DNA of 37,744 nucleotides from Porticoccus sp963974675 (GTDB lineage Bacteria; Pseudomonadota; Gammaproteobacteria; Pseudomonadales; Porticoccaceae), in NCBI GenBank assembly GCA_963974675.1, contig CAXBDQ010000021.1, positions 1 through 37,744 of the forward strand, written 5' to 3'. The notes beneath the pieces were generated by a model. The model had not been told where the DNA came from. It was given only the letters and a program-made list of their open reading frames with translations, and searched no databases. Positions 16,439 through 24,800 of this stretch are shown here, one piece after another; position 1 is the stretch's first letter, and every line of letters starts with the position of its first letter. A program made the position numbers and the translations under genes.

Positions 16439-16967
16439 GTGGGCCTCCCGCTTCATTTTTTGAGCGAGGTTTTTTGTGTCTCTGCTTGTCAATACTGTGT
16501 TTTTTAATCCACTGTTCGGCAGCGTCACTCAGTTGTAGTAGGAGCGAGTTCGGAATTTCCGGGTTGGCTTGGTAGGGCAGTCTGCCTAATTGCTCTCGTA
16601 GGGATTGATCGAAAACTGTGCGATTACAGCATTGATTAAGACGCTCCAGCAGGGCGGGGGTCAGGTCTGATTCTAGTGCCAGCTGCGGGTAGGCTGTTCT
16701 TGCTACGCGCCGTAGCAAGCCCAGAATATTCTGGCATTGTTTAAGATTATCATTTGGTGAATTGATGGGTATCAGCGTCAGGAGTCGATGTGCTTCTTTG
16801 CGGTAACAGTTCTTTGCTCGGTATTTTATCAGCCAGCGGATACTGAAAAAAAGTACCCCCAGGATAAGTGCGGCCAGTAGCCACCAGCCCGGCGCTAAAG
16901 GCCACCATGATATGGGTTCAGGTAAATGGATATCCCGTAATTGAGCCAGAGGGTCTTGTGTGTTCAT
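16425..16967 (-). CDS. DUF4381 small membrane protein of the MoxR-Bat operon
   Basis: A 180-residue protein with one transmembrane helix at about 24-45 in the stretch PISWWPLAPGWWLLAALILG, preceded by a short periplasmic N-terminus and followed by a helical cytoplasmic domain with ILGLLRRVARTAYP. This layout is that of DUF4381, found regularly between the DUF58 and BatA genes of such operons. Its start overlaps the DUF58 stop by four bases (ATGA) and its end overlaps batA by 14. A scaffold role in the complex is inferred from position only. The last ~25 residues are highly basic. Confidence 0.85.
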   Translation of the reverse strand: MNTQDPLAQLRDIHLPEPISWWPLAPGWWLLAALILGVLFFSIRWLIKYRAKNCYRKEAHRLLTLIPINSPNDNLKQCQNILGLLRRVARTAYPQLALESDLTPALLERLNQCCNRTVFDQSLREQLGRLPYQANPEIPNSLLLQLSDAAEQWIKKHSIDKQRHKKPRSKNEAGGPHAIV

Positions 16968-17899
16968 CGGCGTCGCCCCGGTTTTTTACGGCCAAAGACT
17001 TGTTGTAACAGAGACAAAATTGGCGAGGCTGTCTCGAATGAGAGGCAGCCCATCCGTAGCTGGCCGCAAAGGCGTTTTATTCGTGCCTGACGATCTTTGA
17101 ATTGCTGTTCAAATTGTTGGCGGAGTTCTGTGTTGCGTGTATTTAAATTAAATCGTTTGTCGCCATGGGTAACTTGGTAGCTGCCTGGGGGCGGGAGCTG
17201 GGTTTCCAGTGCATCATGAATGTGGCAAAAGTTAATGTCACAGTGTCGGGTCAGTTCAAAAAGGTGTTGTTCACATTCTTGGTCCAAATCGTGAAAGTCA
17301 CTGATTAGAAATAGAGTTGAGCCGGGTAGGGCTACCCGCCGAGTGTGTTCCATAATTTTAGCCAAAGTGTAATGACTCGTTTGTATATGGAGCAGTTGTT
17401 CGCTGGCATCCCTCAGGGTATGAATCATCTGTAACACGCTGTGGTGGCTGCGACGAGCCTTGATATCTGTTTGGTGTTCTGGTCCAAAAATCAATCCGCC
17501 GACTCTGTCATTGGCATTAAGCCCCGCCCAGGCCAAAGCTGCAGCCACCTTGCAGGCGGTGACGGATTTAAGCTCTCTTGAGCCGAAGAACATATTAGGT
17601 CTGAGGTCGGTGACGATGAGAACGGGGCGCTCTCGTTCCTCGCTGAACAGTTTTGTATGGGGTGTTGTGGTTCGAGCGGTGACACGCCAATCAATGGTGC
17701 GAATATCGTCGCCGGGTTGATATTGGCGAACCTCTTCAAAGTCCATTCCCCGCCCACGGAATCGAGACTGGTGGTTGCCCATCAGAGGATTTTTTGCCAT
17801 AAGCCTCGGGAAAAACTTGAGGTCTTTGGCGCCGAAACGAAGTTTGACCAGCGTCGGAATATCCGCAATGGCGGGATTATCGGTATCGCTATTGTTCAT
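16964..17899 (-). CDS. DUF58 (VWA-like) protein of the MoxR-Bat operon
   Basis: A 311-residue cytoplasmic protein with the DUF58 signature: GRGMDFEEVRQYQPGDDIR followed by TIDWRVTART, then the VWA-like core with LIVTDLRPNMFFGS and TLFLISDFHDL. The first VWA motif reads DLRPN rather than DxSxS, as is usual in DUF58, so metal binding is doubtful. The ATG at 17899 is used; a TTG one codon upstream is not needed. No strong ribosome binding site is seen, and the gap from moxR is 42 bases. Proteins of this family are expected to partner the MoxR ATPase. Confidence 0.9.
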   Translation of the reverse strand: MNNSDTDNPAIADIPTLVKLRFGAKDLKFFPRLMAKNPLMGNHQSRFRGRGMDFEEVRQYQPGDDIRTIDWRVTARTTTPHTKLFSEERERPVLIVTDLRPNMFFGSRELKSVTACKVAAALAWAGLNANDRVGGLIFGPEHQTDIKARRSHHSVLQMIHTLRDASEQLLHIQTSHYTLAKIMEHTRRVALPGSTLFLISDFHDLDQECEQHLFELTRHCDINFCHIHDALETQLPPPGSYQVTHGDKRFNLNTRNTELRQQFEQQFKDRQARIKRLCGQLRMGCLSFETASPILSLLQQVFGRKKPGRRR

Positions 17900-17941
17900 C
17901 AATTAAAACAGTTGCTCATCATTAAAACGACGCCTGATGGG

Positions 17942-18901
17942 TTAGGCAGAGGGTACAGTGCTGATTAAGGTATCGATTACCTTATCAGTAGTTATGCCAT
18001 TGGCTTCGGCCTCAAAACTGAGAATCAATCGATGTCTTAACACGTCGTGGGCAACGGCTCTAATATCATCGGGGGACACGTAATCTCGATCATTTAACCA
18101 GGCATGAGCTCTCGCACAGCGGTCCAGGGAAATGGTTGCTCGAGGACTGGCGCCGTAATCGAGCCAAGTGCCAAGCTGGTCGCCGTACTGTGCAGGATTT
18201 CTTGTGGCGAGAATCAATTGCACGATGTATTCCTCAACAGGCTCTGCCATATGTACGGATAGTACTTCTTTTCGTGCTTCCATTAATGTCGCTTCTGATA
18301 CCTCTTCTATCTGTTCTACTGGCGTGTGCATGGCTTCGTTGCGGGCCAGTCTAAGAATGTCTCGTTCAGCATCTGCTGCAGGGTAACCAACATTAACGTG
18401 CATCAAGAACCGGTCCATCTGTGCTTCAGGTAGGGGGTAGGTACCTTCCTGTTCAATGGGGTTTTGAGTTGCCATCACCAAAAACAACTGGGGCAATGGG
18501 TAGGTGTTTTGGCCAACACTTATTTGCCTTTCTGCCATGGCTTCCAGAAGTGCAGATTGAACCTTGGCTGGAGCCCTGTTGATTTCATCAGCGAGAACGA
18601 GATTGTGAAAGATAGGCCCAGGCTGGAATTTAAAACTGCCATCTTCGGGACGGTAAATGTCACTGCCCGTGATATCTGCCGGTAATAAATCTGGTGTAAA
18701 TTGAATCCTGTGAAAGTCGCCACTGACACCATCAGCTAGCGTTTTAATGGCTTTGGTTTTTGCCAGGCCCGGTGCCCCTTCAACTAATAGGTGGCCATCC
18801 GCTAAAAGTGCAATGATTAAGCGGTCAATCAAATGGGGTTGGCCAACAATTTGGCTGTTGAGAAAAGTTTGTAAGTGGTTAATTTTTTGTTGATTACTCA
18901 T
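17942..18901 (-). CDS. moxR: MoxR-family AAA+ ATPase
   Basis: An AAA+ ATPase of 319 residues. Walker A is GAPGLAKT (42-49) and Walker B LVLADEIN (101-108). The MoxR-typical segments DLLPADITGSDIY, MATQNPIEQEGTYPLPEAQM and DRFLMHV (sensor and arginine-finger regions) follow, then the lid domain with YGASPRATISL. It is the first gene of the six-gene operon and probably powers conformational changes or assembly through the VWA proteins. The ATG has no obvious Shine-Dalgarno sequence. It is divergent from gdhB across 265 bases. The cellular target is unknown; in other bacteria related operons affect envelope stress, oxygen tolerance or enzyme maturation. Confidence 0.93.
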   Translation of the reverse strand: MSNQQKINHLQTFLNSQIVGQPHLIDRLIIALLADGHLLVEGAPGLAKTKAIKTLADGVSGDFHRIQFTPDLLPADITGSDIYRPEDGSFKFQPGPIFHNLVLADEINRAPAKVQSALLEAMAERQISVGQNTYPLPQLFLVMATQNPIEQEGTYPLPEAQMDRFLMHVNVGYPAADAERDILRLARNEAMHTPVEQIEEVSEATLMEARKEVLSVHMAEPVEEYIVQLILATRNPAQYGDQLGTWLDYGASPRATISLDRCARAHAWLNDRDYVSPDDIRAVAHDVLRHRLILSFEAEANGITTDKVIDTLISTVPSA

Positions 18902-19053
18902 ACGATAAAGCGTGTCTCGGCTGGTCAGGAATTTATGGTGATAAAACTAGTCAATAAGGGTGTTGCCACTCGGTTTTCTTTCGGTACGAATAAGTGCAGT
19001 ATGTCGATAATGGTGCCGAATTGTACGGTCTTATTATGATTAACCCAAGGGGT

Positions 19054-19087
19054 TTTCCTACACGAAAGTAATCTAGACTGTAGGAAA
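19054..19087. repeat. 9-bp perfect inverted repeat between moxR and gdhB
   Basis: TTTCCTACA (19054-19062) and TGTAGGAAA (19079-19087) are perfect inverted arms around 16 bases, ending 79 bases before the gdhB start. There is no T tract. The arms could form an RNA hairpin in the gdhB leader or a dimeric regulator site. Confidence 0.6.
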
Positions 19088-19111
19088 TGTATGAAGTTCA
19101 GTTATCTGCAG

Positions 19112-19124
19112 GTATGGCGCATAC
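19112..19124. repeat. Short palindrome GTATG-GCG-CATAC in the gdhB leader
   Basis: Five-base arms around GCG, 43 bases before the gdhB start and 25 bases after the larger inverted repeat. Operator-like in form, but short enough to arise by chance. Confidence 0.35.
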
Positions 19125-19166
19125 TAGTTAAACGTATCATTAAACAACCTATATCAATGAGGCATT

Positions 19167-22100
19167 ATGGAAGCCATAGTTGGAGATGAGTTTTTCGTAG
19201 ATCTCGAAAAACAGATAAACGATCAATATCCTGTGCCACTTGCTGCGCAACTGTTTACATTTTCTTGCCAAGTGTTCGACTTGCATGCTCTCGAAGAGTT
19301 GGGAGATCTGCCTGCAGAAAAGATTTTGTGGTTTATTCGTGACTTTCTTGTTTTTGCTAAAAAAGTAGACTTAAACCGCCCAAAGGTTCGGGTCTACTAT
19401 CCTGAGCATGATGATTGTGCCGGGTGTACAGAAATTTTTATTATCCAGCGAGACATGCCTTTTATGGTTGATTCTGTTTGTATAGAACTCAATCGACGCG
19501 GGTTAAATATACAAATAATAAAAAGCACGATTTTGAATGTCAGCCGCGATGACGATGGTACGTTGGTGAGTGCGTTTGCTGATAAAGAGGATCCACTTAG
19601 TTGCAAAGAGGCCTTGATTTTTATCCGTGTTGATTTTCACGGTTCGAACGAGGAGCAGCAAGAATTAGAAAAAAATATTGTGGAGGTTTTGTGCGACGTT
19701 GAGGCGGTGACCGACGATTTCCTCCCTATGTCTCACCGGTTGGATGAGTCTATTGATGAAGTAAAAGCCAACGCTATGGGTCTCCCATTGGGTGAGGTGG
19801 AAGAGTTGGTAGGTTTTCTTGAGTGGCTGCGAGTAGATGCTTTTATTCTTCTAGGTTGTACAGAATATAAACTTGTAGAAAGTGATCATGCTTTAAAACT
19901 TGAACTTTCCCCAGAAAGGCAACTGGGTATTTTTGCTCGCCATCCCATCGATATGTCAGAAACGGCCATAAACGATTTGAGTGCGGGGCTTCATAAATTT
20001 CATGAAAGTAGCTTGCCTGTGGCTTTTACCAAGTCGTCATTGAGGTCCAGTGTCCATCGCCAAGCCTACTCTGATTATATTGTACTGAAGCGTTATAACT
20101 CTCTTGGCGCAGTGGTTGGTGAGTCCCTATTCATGGGGTTGTATACCTCACGGGTTTACACCATGAGCCCTTTCCAAATGCCACTGATACGCCAGCGCGT
20201 TCAGCAGGTATTAAACAGGGTGGGATTTCCTAAGGGAAGCCATGATTACAAGGCCATGTGTCAGCTTATTGAGATTCACCCTAGAGAAGAGTTATTTAAT
20301 TCATCATCAGAAGAACTCTACCAGGCGCTCATGGCCATATGGCGAATCAATGAGCGAAGAATTGTTCGGTTCTTTATGCGTGTCGATCCTTTTGAGCAGT
20401 TTGTTAACTGCTTGGTTTATATGCCGAGGGATATTTATAAAACTTCTATTCGTGAACGGATTGAAGCCTTGCTCAAGCAGGAGCTTGATGCCAGCGAGTG
20501 TGAATTTATCACCTATTTTTCTGAATCTATTCTGGCGCGTACTCAGTATGTGTTGCGGATTAATTCCAACCAATATCTTAAGGTAGACCAGAAGGTATTA
20601 GGACAAAAGATTTTGGAGTTAACCCGGGACTGGAATGATGACCTAACAGATGCTGCTGTTGCCCAGTGGGGCGATAAACAGGGTTGGCAGATGTTAAAAC
20701 GCTATGGGCGAGCTTTTCCCGCCAGCTACCAAGACCACTTTGGTCACTCTGTGGCCATTGAAGATATTAAGTTGTTCCACCCTTTGGTCAACGAAAAAGA
20801 AATTGCGGTGAGCTTTTATCAGCAAACTAATGATGACCACAATGTGATGCATTTCCGGGTGTTTCATATCAATAGTCAATTGGTGTTATCCGGTTTGGTT
20901 CCTATGTTGGAGAATTTAGGATTCAGAGTGTTGGGTGAACATCCTTATCGGATTAGGCCATTAGAAAGCGACGATGTCTGGTTGCATGATTTTAGTTTGC
21001 AGTTTGGCCTGGATGTGGATGTAGATGTTTCAGTAGTGCGTGCCGCCTTTCATGAAGCATTTGATGCTGTGTGGTCTGGTGATACTGAAAGCGATAGCTT
21101 TAATCGTTTGGTGGTGGGTGCTCGCCTAAACTGGCGCACGGTAGCATTACTCCGCCTCTATGCCCGCTATATGAAACAACTGGGTAGCAATTTTAGCCAG
21201 GAGTTTTTGGCAACTACTTTGGCCTCAAACCTGGAAATTACTCGTAATCTGGTAGCGTTATTTCATTGTTTTCTGGACCCAAAAGTTGCGGATCAAAACC
21301 GACAGGAATATGGCCGCGCAGATAAACTTAACCAGAAAATAATAGGGGCTTTGGATCAGGTTGCTAATCTGAATGAAGATAAAGTATTACGCAGTTATTT
21401 ACAGTTGATTAATGCCACGAAAAGAACGAATTTTTTTCAGCTGGACGCTAACGGTGAGCACAAGTCTTGCCTGTCAGTCAAAATCGCAACCCAGGAGCTG
21501 GATGATGCCCCTAAACCTAAACCACTCTATGAAATATTTGTGTATTCGCCGCGTATGGAGGGAGTCCATTTGCGGTTGGGAAAAGTGGCGCGAGGGGGCT
21601 TGCGGTGGTCGGATCGACTAGAGGATTACCGTACTGAAGTATTGGGGCTTGTTAAAGCTCAGCAAGTTAAAAACGCAGTGATTGTGCCCACGGGGGCAAA
21701 GGGTGGTTTTGTCTCCAAGCGGGTAGATCGAAAGGCCACAAGAGAAGAAGTTTTACAAGAAGGCTTTGCCTGTTATCAACAATTTATTACCGGGTTACTG
21801 GATATTACCGACAATATTGTCGATGACAAAATCGTGGCTCCAGTGGGTGTTGTTCGTCGGGATGATGACGATCCCTATTTGGTGGTAGCCGCAGATAAGG
21901 GCACAGCTACGTTTTCAGATTTTGCCAATAAAATTTCTGATGCCCATAACTTTTGGCTGGGTGATGCCTTTGCTTCTGGCGGCAGTCATGGTTATGACCA
22001 TAAAAAAATGGGCATAACGGCAAGAGGGGCTTGGGTTTCCGTCCAACGTCATTTTTGTGAACAGGGGCTTAATACCCAGACAGATGATATTACCGTTGTT

Positions 22101-24026
22101 GGTATCGGTGATATGGCTGGTGATGTTTTTGGTAACGGCATGTTGATGTCAGAACATATAAAGTTGGTGGCGGCATTCAATCATCAGCATATTTTTATCG
22201 ATCCAACGCCAGATCCAGCTGCCAGTTTTGTTGAAAGGAAACGATTATTTGAGTTGCCTCGATCAACCTGGGAAGACTATGACCCATCGTTGATATCTGA
22301 AGGTGGTGGTGTCTATTTGCGCAGCGCCAAATCTATCAAGCTTTCATCGCAGGCGCAGCAGTGTTTAGGTCTTACTGATGAGACATTAAAACCCAACGAG
22401 CTAGTGCACGCAGTGCTTTTGGCTCAGGTGGATTTAATTTGGAATGGTGGCATTGGAACGTATGTGAAGGCCGCCAGCGAGAATCACCAAGATGTGGGTG
22501 ATCGTGCTAATGATCTGGTGCGGGTCAATGGTAGAGATCTGAGGTGTCGTGTTTTTGGTGAAGGCGGCAACCTTGGTATGACCCAGAGGGGACGAATTGA
22601 ATTCTCCCTTAATGGCGGAGCCTGTAATACAGATTTTATTGATAATGCAGCGGGGGTAGATTGTTCTGACCATGAGGTGAACATAAAAATTCTTCTTAAT
22701 GAGCTTGTGCGCCGCGGAGAGTTGAGCACAGCTGAACGCAATCAGTTGTTGGAGGATACGACGGACAATGTGGCTCAGCTGGTACTTCATAACAACTATC
22801 GGCAAACACAGTCTATTAGTCTTGCTCATTATCGTTGTAAAAGTGATTTTTCTGAATTCTGGCGCTTCATTTTAGAAAGGGAATCCGCAGGGCAGCTTAA
22901 TCGTGAGTTAGAGTACTTGCCTGATGAGGATGTTTTGCTAGAAAGGGAAAAACTCTCCCTAGGTCTGACGCGTCCGGAGTTATCGATATTGGTGTCCTAC
23001 GGAAAGATGCTGTTAAAAGATACGGTGCTGGCCTCGAATGTCCCCGAAGACCCCTATGTGGCGAAGATCATAACCACGGCTTTTCCTGACCAACTGTTGA
23101 AGGAGTATCCATCTCAGGTCGCGCATCACAGCTTGCGACGAGAAATTATTACTAATCAAATTGTTAATGAAATGGTCAATATTATGGGGCTGACATTTTG
23201 TCAGCGCCAAGTGGCATCCACGGGCGCTACGGTGGAGGAGGTTGTTCGGGCTTATGTCGTGGTTAGGGACGTTTTGAGGCTCGATCGTGTTTGGCGGCAA
23301 GTGGAGTCTTTGGATTACAAGGTTCCTTCAGAGGTCCAATTTGAACTGTTTCATGCACTGATGCGTCTTGGTCGGAGAGCGTCAAGGTGGTTCTTGCGCA
23401 ATCGACGGTCTTGTTTGGACCCTCATAAAGAAGTGAAAGAATTTGGACCAAAGCTGGTGGAGTTGCAATTGCTCTTGCCCACACTGTTTTCAGGTCAAGA
23501 GGCCAGCGGCTGGATGGAAGAAGTTGATCGTATGGTCGGCCTCAATGTGCAACAAAATGTGGCGGTATTGGTGGCCAGTTCGAATTTTCTTTATTTTGGC
23601 TTGGGTATTGCTGATATTGCTGTTCGTACGGGTAAACCAGTAGGGCTTGTTCTTGAGTTGTATCACAGAATGAGTTCTGAGCTTGATCTTGATTGGTTTG
23701 CCGAACAAATTGTTAGTTTGGAGCCAACCACCCGTTGGGAAGATTTTGCCAGGGAGTCCTTTGTGGATGACTTGGAAAATCAACGTCGCACTCTGGCAGG
23801 TATACTTTTGTCTGATGTTGAATCTGTCAAAGATATTGATAGGGTCATTGATATATGGAGCGAGGCGCAGGCACCCCTAATTACTCGTTGGGGAAGTATG
23901 ATCGAAGAATTACATACGGCGCCAAGCAGAGATTTTTCCATGTTTTCTGTAGCCCTTAGGGAGCTGCTGGATATTGTACAAGCGACGGAGATTAGGCCCG
24001 ACAGCCCACCCTTCTGTTTAGTTTAG
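19167..24026 (+). CDS. gdhB: NAD-specific glutamate dehydrogenase, large (~180 kDa) type
   Basis: It oxidises glutamate to 2-oxoglutarate and ammonia with NAD, a catabolic enzyme in the cytoplasm. At 1619 residues it matches the large-subunit class described in Pseudomonas and Streptomyces. The N-terminal ~700 residues are the regulatory region with ACT-like folds. The catalytic core begins near residue 805 with ARGGLRWSDRLEDYRTEVLG and VPTGAKGGFV. It continues with the Rossmann motif GIGDMAGDVFGNGML (about 979-993) and FGEGGNLGMTQRGRIEFSLN (from about 1130). A long C-terminal helical domain follows. TGAGG at 19158-19162 is a good ribosome binding site for the ATG. It is monocistronic; downstream are 272 bases without a gene, ending in two hairpins next to rmf. 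Confidence 0.95.
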   Translation: MEAIVGDEFFVDLEKQINDQYPVPLAAQLFTFSCQVFDLHALEELGDLPAEKILWFIRDFLVFAKKVDLNRPKVRVYYPEHDDCAGCTEIFIIQRDMPFMVDSVCIELNRRGLNIQIIKSTILNVSRDDDGTLVSAFADKEDPLSCKEALIFIRVDFHGSNEEQQELEKNIVEVLCDVEAVTDDFLPMSHRLDESIDEVKANAMGLPLGEVEELVGFLEWLRVDAFILLGCTEYKLVESDHALKLELSPERQLGIFARHPIDMSETAINDLSAGLHKFHESSLPVAFTKSSLRSSVHRQAYSDYIVLKRYNSLGAVVGESLFMGLYTSRVYTMSPFQMPLIRQRVQQVLNRVGFPKGSHDYKAMCQLIEIHPREELFNSSSEELYQALMAIWRINERRIVRFFMRVDPFEQFVNCLVYMPRDIYKTSIRERIEALLKQELDASECEFITYFSESILARTQYVLRINSNQYLKVDQKVLGQKILELTRDWNDDLTDAAVAQWGDKQGWQMLKRYGRAFPASYQDHFGHSVAIEDIKLFHPLVNEKEIAVSFYQQTNDDHNVMHFRVFHINSQLVLSGLVPMLENLGFRVLGEHPYRIRPLESDDVWLHDFSLQFGLDVDVDVSVVRAAFHEAFDAVWSGDTESDSFNRLVVGARLNWRTVALLRLYARYMKQLGSNFSQEFLATTLASNLEITRNLVALFHCFLDPKVADQNRQEYGRADKLNQKIIGALDQVANLNEDKVLRSYLQLINATKRTNFFQLDANGEHKSCLSVKIATQELDDAPKPKPLYEIFVYSPRMEGVHLRLGKVARGGLRWSDRLEDYRTEVLGLVKAQQVKNAVIVPTGAKGGFVSKRVDRKATREEVLQEGFACYQQFITGLLDITDNIVDDKIVAPVGVVRRDDDDPYLVVAADKGTATFSDFANKISDAHNFWLGDAFASGGSHGYDHKKMGITARGAWVSVQRHFCEQGLNTQTDDITVVGIGDMAGDVFGNGMLMSEHIKLVAAFNHQHIFIDPTPDPAASFVERKRLFELPRSTWEDYDPSLISEGGGVYLRSAKSIKLSSQAQQCLGLTDETLKPNELVHAVLLAQVDLIWNGGIGTYVKAASENHQDVGDRANDLVRVNGRDLRCRVFGEGGNLGMTQRGRIEFSLNGGACNTDFIDNAAGVDCSDHEVNIKILLNELVRRGELSTAERNQLLEDTTDNVAQLVLHNNYRQTQSISLAHYRCKSDFSEFWRFILERESAGQLNRELEYLPDEDVLLEREKLSLGLTRPELSILVSYGKMLLKDTVLASNVPEDPYVAKIITTAFPDQLLKEYPSQVAHHSLRREIITNQIVNEMVNIMGLTFCQRQVASTGATVEEVVRAYVVVRDVLRLDRVWRQVESLDYKVPSEVQFELFHALMRLGRRASRWFLRNRRSCLDPHKEVKEFGPKLVELQLLLPTLFSGQEASGWMEEVDRMVGLNVQQNVAVLVASSNFLYFGLGIADIAVRTGKPVGLVLELYHRMSSELDLDWFAEQIVSLEPTTRWEDFARESFVDDLENQRRTLAGILLSDVESVKDIDRVIDIWSEAQAPLITRWGSMIEELHTAPSRDFSMFSVALRELLDIVQATEIRPDSPPFCLV

Positions 24027-24229
24027 ACTGGTTTGGTTTTATTTGAATGTGTGTGGTTAAAAAGAAGACCTAAAGCCAGCTTGTACAAGACTTCAAAAGC
24101 CCCTTGCTATATGCTGTCGGCCTTTGTTTTATATAGTATTTGCAGGTCGTTAGACGGATTTTTTGATTGATTTCTGGTGTGTATGAATTTCTGGTGTGAA
24201 GTGCCGGTTGTTTGAGTGCCAAATGTGTA

Positions 24230-24262
24230 AAGCGGGTAGAGGCGTTATTGCCTTACCCGCTT
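24230..24262. terminator. Strong hairpin between gdhB and rmf, possible shared terminator
   Basis: AAGCGGGTA (24230-24238) pairs perfectly with TACCCGCTT (24254-24262), and GGC/GCC adds inner pairs. Neither side has a classic T run, so it may act as a 3' stabiliser of the rmf message or as a weak terminator for both converging transcripts. Confidence 0.55.
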
Positions 24263-24264
24263 CA

Positions 24265-24280
24265 TTGGGCGTTTGCCCAA
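24265..24280. terminator. Second small hairpin after rmf
   Basis: TTGGGC-GTTT-GCCCAA is a perfect 6-bp stem with a tetraloop, starting three bases beyond the larger hairpin and 19 bases from the rmf stop. The two would be stacked at the 3' end of the rmf transcript. Confidence 0.5.
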
Positions 24281-24298
24281 GGGGAGAATAAAGGTTCG

Positions 24299-24505
24299 TT
24301 ATAGGTTGGCAACTTTTTGTTGGCAAGCTTGCTCGTTATAGCCGTTCCAGTTGTCTTCACGACCCTCTCGCCAACCATTGCACCAGTCTTGTGCTACGGA
24401 ATTTTCGTCGGAGTGGGGACAAGTTGTTTTGTTTCGGCCGCCAAATCCAGCCCAATAGCCTTTAATATATGCGCGTTGTGATAAATCTCGTTTCTGTCTT
24501 CTCAT
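24299..24505 (-). CDS. rmf: Ribosome modulation factor
   Basis: RMF binds the 30S subunit near the mRNA exit channel and drives 70S dimerisation into dormant 100S ribosomes in stationary phase or starvation. The sequence opens RRQKRDLSQRAYIKGYWAGF and contains GGRNKTTCPH and WCNGWREGRED, the RMF signature. At 68 residues it is longer than E. coli RMF (55), with extra residues at the C-terminus (NGYNEQACQQKVANL); I recall Pseudomonas forms also being longer. AGGAG lies about 11 bases before the ATG. It is divergent from rlmKL across 295 bases that are rich in repeated TTTAAC motifs; no clear minus-strand promoter could be fixed there. Confidence 0.95.
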   Translation of the reverse strand: MRRQKRDLSQRAYIKGYWAGFGGRNKTTCPHSDENSVAQDWCNGWREGREDNWNGYNEQACQQKVANL

Positions 24506-24595
24506 AGAGAATAAGCTCCTGATGGACTTACCAATCAGTGTTTAACCTAAGTTCATAACGTTAGTTTAACTAAATTTAACCGTGGCTTAACGCTG

Positions 24596-24624
24596 TTGGC
24601 AGTTATTAGATGATTTACTATAAA
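24596..24624 (+). promoter_or_regulatory. Candidate sigma70 promoter for rlmKL
   Basis: TTGGCA (24596-24601) and TATAAA (24619-24624) are separated by 17 bases in the 295-base rmf/rlmKL intergenic region. AT-rich sequence precedes the -35, as an UP element would. The leader would be about 170 bases long. Confidence 0.45.
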
Positions 24625-24800
24625 GCCTATCTAGTTGACCAAAACCGAGAGAGACTGTCGAAGATTTTATGTCTCTATTAATAGGGTGTTTTAATTCCCT
24701 GTGGTAATCAAAATGTAATAAAAGGGTGAGATCAGAAGTACCAATGGTGGTTGCTTCCTGATTACGCCCCCTGTCTCTGAGGGCATTTAGGACTTTTCAT

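Noticed and set aside
18902..19000. TTGACT upstream of moxR as a -35 element
   Set aside because: The nearest -10-like TAAATT is only 13 bases away, and no suitable hexamer lies at 16-18 bases.
22434..22829. 131-codon minus-strand frame inside gdhB
   Set aside because: Lies opposite the conserved catalytic core of glutamate dehydrogenase and has no recognisable features.
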